From contig NZ_CP046046.1 of assembly GCF_009676705.1 (NCBI RefSeq), positions 186,001 to 250,000 of the forward strand: a DNA stretch of 64,000 nt, in the 5' to 3' direction. The translations under genes were made by a program, and so were the position numbers. A model generated the notes under the pieces. It was given only the letters and a program-made list of their open reading frames with translations, was not told where the DNA came from and did no database searches. The first letter of the stretch is position 1; every line of letters starts with the position of its first letter. Source of the DNA: Spiribacter sp. 2438. Its GTDB lineage: Bacteria > Pseudomonadota > Gammaproteobacteria > Nitrococcales > Nitrococcaceae. Positions 59,122 through 64,000 of the stretch are shown piece after piece.

Positions 59122-60882
59122 CTACATGCTCTCCGGGGCGGCTACCCCGAGGATATCCAGACCGTTCCGGATAACCTGCCGGGTGGCCATGATCAGAGCC
59201 ATCCGGGCATCCCGCAGACTCTCGTCGTCCACCAGGAAGGTGTGGGCGTTGTAGTAGGTGTGGAATGCGCCGGCCAGCTCCCGCAGGTACTGAGCCAACT
59301 GGTGGGGTTCATGGGCAACGGCGGCGGCTTCCAGGATTTCCGGGTAGCGCCCGAGTGCGTTGATCAGCGTCTGCTCGTGTTCTTCGGTGAGGCGCGGAAG
59401 GGCACTCAGGCCTTGATGGGTGTCCGGTTCAATGCCCCGCTCGGCGGCCTGGGCCAGTACGCTGCACACGCGGGCATGGGCGTACTGGACGTAATACACG
59501 GGATTGTCATTGGAACGGGACTTGGCCAGTTCCAGATCGAAATCCAGGTGCTGTTCGGGACGTCGCATCACGTAGAAAAAGCGCGCGGCGTCGTTGCCCA
59601 CCTCTTCGCGAAGCTCCCTGAGCGTGACGAATTCGCCGGAGCGCGTGGACATCTGGAGGCGCTCGTGACCCCGATAGAGGATGGCGAACTGAACCAGCCG
59701 GAATTCCAGCTTGGTGGTATCCAGCCCGAAGGCCGCCAGGCTGGCCCGGACGCGGGCCATGTAGCCATGATGATCGGCACCAAAGACGTCGATGGCCTGC
59801 TCGAAGCCCCGTTCGAACTTGTCCAGATGGTAGGCGATGTCGGAGGCAAAGTAGGTGGTCTGGCCGTCTGCCCGGCGCACCACCCGGTCCTTCTCGTCGC
59901 CGTATTCACTGGATCGAAACCACTCGGCGCCGTCTTTTTCGTACAGGGCGCCCGCCGTGCGGAGCCGGTCCAGTGTGCGGCTCACGGCACCGGAGTCCAC
60001 CAGGCCCAGCTCGCTGAACCAGCGGTCATAGCGCACCCCGAAAGCGGCCAGGTCTTCCTCGATGTCGGCGGTGATCGCGGCGACCGCGGTATTCAGGATT
60101 TCCCGGTAGCGCTCCTCGCCCAGCAGTCCGCGGGCCCGTTCCACCAGGGCGTCGATGTATTGCTCTTTGTCGCCGCCCGCGTTGGCATCAGCCGGCAGAT
60201 CGGCGGTCAGTGACGGTCCGGCCACTCGGAAGCGTTCGCCATGCTGAGCCTCCAGATCCCGGGCAATCGCATGGATGTAATCGCCGCGGTAGCCGTTAAC
60301 GGGAAAGGGCACTGGCTCGCCGCGGTGCTCCAGGTAGCGCACCAGGACACTCACCGTGAGGATATGGATCTGGCGGCCGGCGTCGTTGACGTAGTACTCC
60401 CGGTGAACATCGTGACCGGTGGCTTCCAGCAGGTTGCCCAGCGCACTGCCGAAAGCGGCTCCGCGGCCATGGCCCACGTGCAGGGGGCCGGTGGGGTTGG
60501 CGGAGACGAATTCCACCAGCACGCGACGCCCGGCCCCCAGGGGGGAGCGGCCGTATTCCCGGCCCTCTTGATGGATACGCGCCACCGCTGCCGCGGCCGC
60601 GTCCTGGGTGAGGAAAAAGTTGATGAAGCCGGGCCCCGCCACCTCCACCCGCTCGACATGCGGGTGAGCCGGCAATTGATCCACCAGCGCCTGGGCCAGC
60701 TCCCGGGGCGGTCGTCCGGCGGGCTTCGCCAGTCGCATGGCCAGGTTACTGGCGTAATCCCCGTGCCCACTGCCTCGGCCGCGCTCGATCTGAATATCCA
60801 GATTGTCAGGTAATTGCAGGCCGATGTCCGCGGCCAGCGCCTCGAGGCCCTGGCGGAGGAGTCTGGCGAGGTCGTTTTTCAT
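59122..60882 (-). CDS. argS: arginyl-tRNA synthetase
   Basis: The 586-residue class I synthetase has FVSANPTGPLHVGHGRGAAFG (HIGH motif HVGH), the N-terminal Add-1 domain, and the LQMSTRSGEFVTL region that stands for KMSKS in ArgRS, plus the C-terminal DALR anticodon domain ending near LGVAAPESM. It charges tRNA-Arg. Co-directional with the SPOR gene. A tRNA-Arg gene is at 53035. Confidence 0.97.
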   Translation of the reverse strand: MKNDLARLLRQGLEALAADIGLQLPDNLDIQIERGRGSGHGDYASNLAMRLAKPAGRPPRELAQALVDQLPAHPHVERVEVAGPGFINFFLTQDAAAAAVARIHQEGREYGRSPLGAGRRVLVEFVSANPTGPLHVGHGRGAAFGSALGNLLEATGHDVHREYYVNDAGRQIHILTVSVLVRYLEHRGEPVPFPVNGYRGDYIHAIARDLEAQHGERFRVAGPSLTADLPADANAGGDKEQYIDALVERARGLLGEERYREILNTAVAAITADIEEDLAAFGVRYDRWFSELGLVDSGAVSRTLDRLRTAGALYEKDGAEWFRSSEYGDEKDRVVRRADGQTTYFASDIAYHLDKFERGFEQAIDVFGADHHGYMARVRASLAAFGLDTTKLEFRLVQFAILYRGHERLQMSTRSGEFVTLRELREEVGNDAARFFYVMRRPEQHLDFDLELAKSRSNDNPVYYVQYAHARVCSVLAQAAERGIEPDTHQGLSALPRLTEEHEQTLINALGRYPEILEAAAVAHEPHQLAQYLRELAGAFHTYYNAHTFLVDDESLRDARMALIMATRQVIRNGLDILGVAAPESM

Positions 60883-60991
60883 GGTCGGTGCTGGTTATCC
60901 AGGTGCGGAAGGAAGCCGCTCATTATCCGGTCTGGGCGTTGCGGTTCAAGCCGGACTCGCCACCCATGCCAGACCGCCTAGCGCTCCCCGA

Positions 60992-61579
60992 TCAACGGCG
61001 CCGGGCGGAGGCCGGGCGAAATGCCTCGCAGACGGTTGGTTCGGTTTCCAGGTACGGGCCCCCGATCAGATCAATGCAGTAGGGCACCGCCGCGAAGATG
61101 CCCGGCACCGGCGGCGTCCTGTCCGGCAGGCCGCGAAGCGTTTCGGCGATGGCCCTGGGCTGACCCGGGAGATTGATGATTAGCGACTCCCGCCGGATCA
61201 CCGCCACCTGGCGGGACAGAATCGCGGTGGGTACGAAGGTCAGGCTGATCTGGCGCATCTGTTCGCCGAACCCCGGGATGGTTCGATGGGCCACCGCAAG
61301 GGTCGCCTCCGGCGTGACGTCCCGAGGGGCCGGACCCGTGCCGCCGCTGGTCAATACCAGGTGGCAATGGGACCGATCCACCAGATCAACCAGCGTGTCG
61401 CTAATGGTCGCCGTTTCATCGGGGATGACCCGGGCATCCCACTCCAGCGGGTTCTGGAGGGCGGTCTCCAGCCAGCTTTGCATCGCCGGAACGCCTTTGT
61501 CTTCATAGGTGCCGGTGGATGCCCGGTCGCTGACCGACACCACGCCAATCTTCACCGTGGGCAGCGCCGATGCGCTCAT
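60992..61579 (-). CDS. mogA: molybdopterin adenylyltransferase
   Basis: The 195-residue MogA has IGVVSVSDRASTGTYEDKGVPAM, the molybdopterin-binding LTSGGTGPAPRDVTPEA and the conserved FGEQMR and INLPGQPRA regions. It adenylates molybdopterin before molybdenum insertion. ATG 61579 (MSASALP) has GGAG seven bases upstream; the ATG two codons earlier is too close to it. It lies between priA and argS; modABC at 9.2-11.7 kb feeds the same cofactor. Confidence 0.93.
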   Translation of the reverse strand: MSASALPTVKIGVVSVSDRASTGTYEDKGVPAMQSWLETALQNPLEWDARVIPDETATISDTLVDLVDRSHCHLVLTSGGTGPAPRDVTPEATLAVAHRTIPGFGEQMRQISLTFVPTAILSRQVAVIRRESLIINLPGQPRAIAETLRGLPDRTPPVPGIFAAVPYCIDLIGGPYLETEPTVCEAFRPASARRR

Positions 61580-61640
61580 ATCCATGCTCCGTGTTATGAC
61601 CCCGTCTGGGAGTCTGCCATAGCGATCGGCCCGAACGCCC

Positions 61641-63626
61641 TCAGAGGGTTTCGGCGGGGTCCACATCCACGGACCATCGGGCCCGGCGCGCTTCCGGCAA
61701 CGCACCGATGGCCGGCAACCAGCAGGACAGCAGGCGCTGGAGGGCGGGGCGGTGATCCGCCTGCAGCATCAACTGGGCGCGATACCGGCCCGCCCGACGC
61801 TCCATGGGGGCGGGATAGGGTCCGAGTGCCTCCACCGAGGTCTGTGCCGGCATGACCGCCAGGGCTGCCTGCAGAAACGCTTGCGGAGCGGCCTTGCCGG
61901 GGGCCTCGGCGCGCAATAGCGCCATCGACCGTGCCGGCGGCAATCCGGCGGCCTGGCGCTCCGCCAGCGCCACTTCGGCGAAGGCGGGGTAGCCGCCATG
62001 GATCAGGGTCTGAAGCAGTGGGTGCTCGGGTTGGTGCGTCTGAATGACCACCTCGCCGGGACGCTCGGCCCGCCCTGCCCGCCCGGCCACCTGAATCACC
62101 AACTGGGCAAGCCGCTCCGGGGCCCGGAAATCGGCGCCAAAAAGCCCCTGATCCGCATCGATCACCGCCACCAGTGTCACCGCCGGTAGATGGTGTCCTT
62201 TGGCGAGCATCTGGGTGCCCAGAAGCAGCCGGGACTCGCCGCTCAGCGCCGAGGCCATTTGCCGCTCAAATTCGCCGCGCCGGCGGGTGCTGTCCCGATC
62301 GATACGAATCAGGGGAGTATCCGGCAGGAGAGTCTGCAGCGTCGACTCGACCCGCTCGGTGCCAAGTCCCAGGGGTCGCAGATCCACACTGCCACACTCG
62401 GGGCAGGCTCGGGGAACCCCGGTTTCGCGGTCACAGTGATGGCAGTGCAGGCGCGAACGCCCGCGATGGTAGGTGTAGCGGGCATCACACCGATCGCACT
62501 CGGCAATCCAGCCGCATTCGTGACAGATCAGCGTGGGGGCGTAGCCTCGACGGTTAAGGAACAGCAGCACCTGACCATCCGCCTCAAGGTGTTCGCGCAC
62601 GGTCCGGATTAACGGCTCGGACAGCCCCTCGATGGTGGGTTGGCCCCGCATGTCCATCAGCCTCAGCCGAGGTGGAGCTGCACCGCCGGCGCGCTGGGTC
62701 AGGCGCACGGTCTGGTAGCGTCCGCTCTCGGCGTTGGCCAGACTTTCCAGCGAGGGAGTGGCGGAGCCCAGCACCACCGGCAGATCCAGCTGGTGGCCCC
62801 GGTAGACCGCCAGGTCCCGGGCCGAATACCGAAATCCTTCCTGTTGCTTGAGGGAGGGATCGTGTTCCTCATCCACCACAATCAGGCCCGGCCGCGCCAG
62901 AGGCACGAAAATCGCCGAGCGCGTACCGATAATCACGTCCGCTTCGCCATTGGCCGCCGCCAGCCAGGCGTTGAGCCGCTGGCTGTCCGACAGGCCGGAG
63001 TGCAACACCGCCATGTTGCCGGCCAGTCGCTGCTGAAAGCGCTGCACCAGCTGGGGGGTGAGTCCGATCTCCGGCACGATGACCAGAACCTGAAGACCCA
63101 CTGCCAGAGCCCGGTGGATGGCGTCGAGATAGACTTCGGTCTTGCCGCTGCCGGTGACGCCCTCAATCAGAATCACCGCGTGGCCTTGTTGAATGGCAAT
63201 GGCCGAGGAGGCCGCGCGCTGCTCTGAATTCAGTTCGGGTACGGGGTGTTCGGCATTGCCCGCCACCAGCGCCTTGCGGCGGCCGCTGACCACGGCCTCC
63301 CGACCCTGGCGCAGGCGGGTGGGCAGCGCCGTGGCGAAGCATTCGCCAATGGGGTGGTGGTAGTACCCGGCGGCCCAGTGAATCAGATTCCGGAGGGAAT
63401 CCCCCAGCAGCGGCGAGGCATCCAGTACGTCCTGGATCCGTTTCAGCCGGGTACCGGCCACGGTGGCCGGGCGGGGAGGCCCCGTGACAATGCCCACCAC
63501 CTGGCGACGACCCAGGGGGACTCGCACCCGGGTGCCCGGTAATGGCGGCGTGCCCGTCCCGGGCGGCAGATAGTCAAGGGGATCGGTGAAGGGGCCTGGC
63601 ACCGCCACGGGAATGGTCTCGGTCAT
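61641..63626 (-). CDS. priA: primosomal protein N' (replication restart helicase)
   Basis: The 661-residue PriA has the N-terminal DNA-binding part, Walker A (EGVTGSGKTEVYL), DEEH box (VVDEEHDPSLKQQEG), two zinc-binding clusters with eight cysteines (CHECGW...CDRCD...CHHCD...CPECG) and helicase motifs to the C-terminal RARWSVDVDP. It restarts stalled replication forks. ATG 63626 gives the family length. Divergent from the partial gene at 63692. Confidence 0.96.
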   Translation of the reverse strand: MTETIPVAVPGPFTDPLDYLPPGTGTPPLPGTRVRVPLGRRQVVGIVTGPPRPATVAGTRLKRIQDVLDASPLLGDSLRNLIHWAAGYYHHPIGECFATALPTRLRQGREAVVSGRRKALVAGNAEHPVPELNSEQRAASSAIAIQQGHAVILIEGVTGSGKTEVYLDAIHRALAVGLQVLVIVPEIGLTPQLVQRFQQRLAGNMAVLHSGLSDSQRLNAWLAAANGEADVIIGTRSAIFVPLARPGLIVVDEEHDPSLKQQEGFRYSARDLAVYRGHQLDLPVVLGSATPSLESLANAESGRYQTVRLTQRAGGAAPPRLRLMDMRGQPTIEGLSEPLIRTVREHLEADGQVLLFLNRRGYAPTLICHECGWIAECDRCDARYTYHRGRSRLHCHHCDRETGVPRACPECGSVDLRPLGLGTERVESTLQTLLPDTPLIRIDRDSTRRRGEFERQMASALSGESRLLLGTQMLAKGHHLPAVTLVAVIDADQGLFGADFRAPERLAQLVIQVAGRAGRAERPGEVVIQTHQPEHPLLQTLIHGGYPAFAEVALAERQAAGLPPARSMALLRAEAPGKAAPQAFLQAALAVMPAQTSVEALGPYPAPMERRAGRYRAQLMLQADHRPALQRLLSCWLPAIGALPEARRARWSVDVDPAETL

Positions 63627-63691
63627 GCCCCGATTGTTGGGCGGGGGGAGGGATTGCGCAACCCTGCTGTTCCCGCTGCTAGACTGATGGG

Positions 63692-64000
63692 ATGACGGAT
63701 GAGGCAGAACGGCGGTCGGCGGATTCACTGACCGAGGCGGTGTGGCAACTCACGCTTAAGTGGTACGCCGCCGAGGGGGTGCAGCCCGCCTGCCTTGCGC
63801 TGCAGGATCGTCACGGCATCGGTGTCAGCGCGTTGTTTGCCCTGGCGGGAACCGCCGCGCTCGGGGCACCGGCCCTGAGTGCCGAGGCCATGGAACGGAC
63901 GCTGGACCGTGCCGAGCGCTGGCAGCGTCAGGTCATTGAGCCTCTTCGCCAGGCGCGCCGGGCAATCCGTCCGGCGGCGCCGGATGAGCCGGCTCTCCAT
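63692..64000 (+). CDS. TIGR02444/DUF2390 family protein, N-terminal part
   Basis: The frame opens at ATG 63692 and is still open at the right window edge (103 codons seen). It shows W-x-L...WY, the segment ACLALQDRHGIGVSALF and ERWQRQVIEPLRQARRAIR, the pattern of TIGR02444 family proteins (about 160 residues, unknown function). No signal peptide. Divergent from priA across 65 bases. Confidence 0.8.
   Translation, partial: MTDEAERRSADSLTEAVWQLTLKWYAAEGVQPACLALQDRHGIGVSALFALAGTAALGAPALSAEAMERTLDRAERWQRQVIEPLRQARRAIRPAAPDEPALH

Overview
This window is 64 kb of GC-rich (roughly 63-65% by eye), densely packed bacterial chromosome. It holds about 68 protein genes, three tRNA genes, a cobalamin riboswitch and no insertion sequence, prophage or CRISPR array. 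Gene content and order point to a gammaproteobacterium: RdgC, YggX, Tag, RsmJ, UbiK and the AmtB/GlnK pair are present, as are blocks such as ftsY-ftsE-ftsX-rpoH, radC/coaBC-dut-algC-argB-pyrE, thiS-thiG-trmB, mutY-yggX, priA-argS-SPOR and ubiK-comM. The style (GC, tight operons, class I PHA synthase, several c-type cytochromes, sulfur-transport genes) suggests an Ectothiorhodospiraceae-like halophile, possibly near Spiribacter. That genus-level guess is inference only.

Layout. 1-6 kb: YeeE/YedE fragment at the edge, a beta-propeller lipoprotein, Tag, an M23 peptidase, tRNA-Phe and a membrane histidine kinase with a LuxR-type regulator. 6-9 kb: yggX-mutY-asmA (minus) and a host-attachment-family protein. 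9-12 kb: modABC molybdate importer and tRNA-Gly. 12-15 kb: thiS-thiG-trmB, a bactofilin overlapping trmB tail-to-tail, and a degenerate receiver protein. 15-20.3 kb: a cobalamin uptake unit (riboswitch, btuB-btuF-btuC-btuD) with a convergent, divergent cobalamin-adenosyltransferase-like gene. 20-24 kb: exonuclease III and an ampG-trxB-glutaredoxin-like cluster. 24-35 kb: ppc, pyrE, acyltransferase, argB, di-haem cytochrome c peroxidase, algC, dut, coaBC, radC, rpoH. 35-42 kb: ftsX-ftsE-ftsY, two M16 peptidases, rsmD, coaD. 42-49 kb: a PEA-repeat membrane protein, DoxX, an RRM protein with a long leader, a ParS-like/zinc-knuckle protein, rsmJ, phaC-purE-purK, rdgC. 49-53 kb: a candidate small RNA, a periplasmic rhodanese, a thiosulfate-transporter-like YeeE protein, a 33-residue membrane microprotein, an acetylpolyamine amidohydrolase, and tRNA-Arg with a partial duplication. 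53-64 kb: a cytochrome c5-like protein, comM, ubiK, a sigma54/NtrC-type promoter driving glnK-amtB, a hydroxyisobutyrate-dehydrogenase-family enzyme, a SPOR protein, argS, mogA, priA and a DUF2390-type gene running off the edge.

The functional themes are molybdenum supply (modABC, mogA), B12 salvage under riboswitch control, nitrogen control (glnK-amtB), reduced-sulfur uptake and handling, and core replication, division and nucleotide metabolism. I found no clear new defence or mobile system. The most interesting unexplained signals are the minus-strand sRNA candidate with a CU-rich anti-Shine-Dalgarno stretch (49.2-49.4 kb), the tRNA-Arg duplication scar, the terminator in the ppc leader, the ParS-like zinc-knuckle protein, the PEA-repeat protein and the cobalamin adenosyltransferase relative with substituted catalytic positions.
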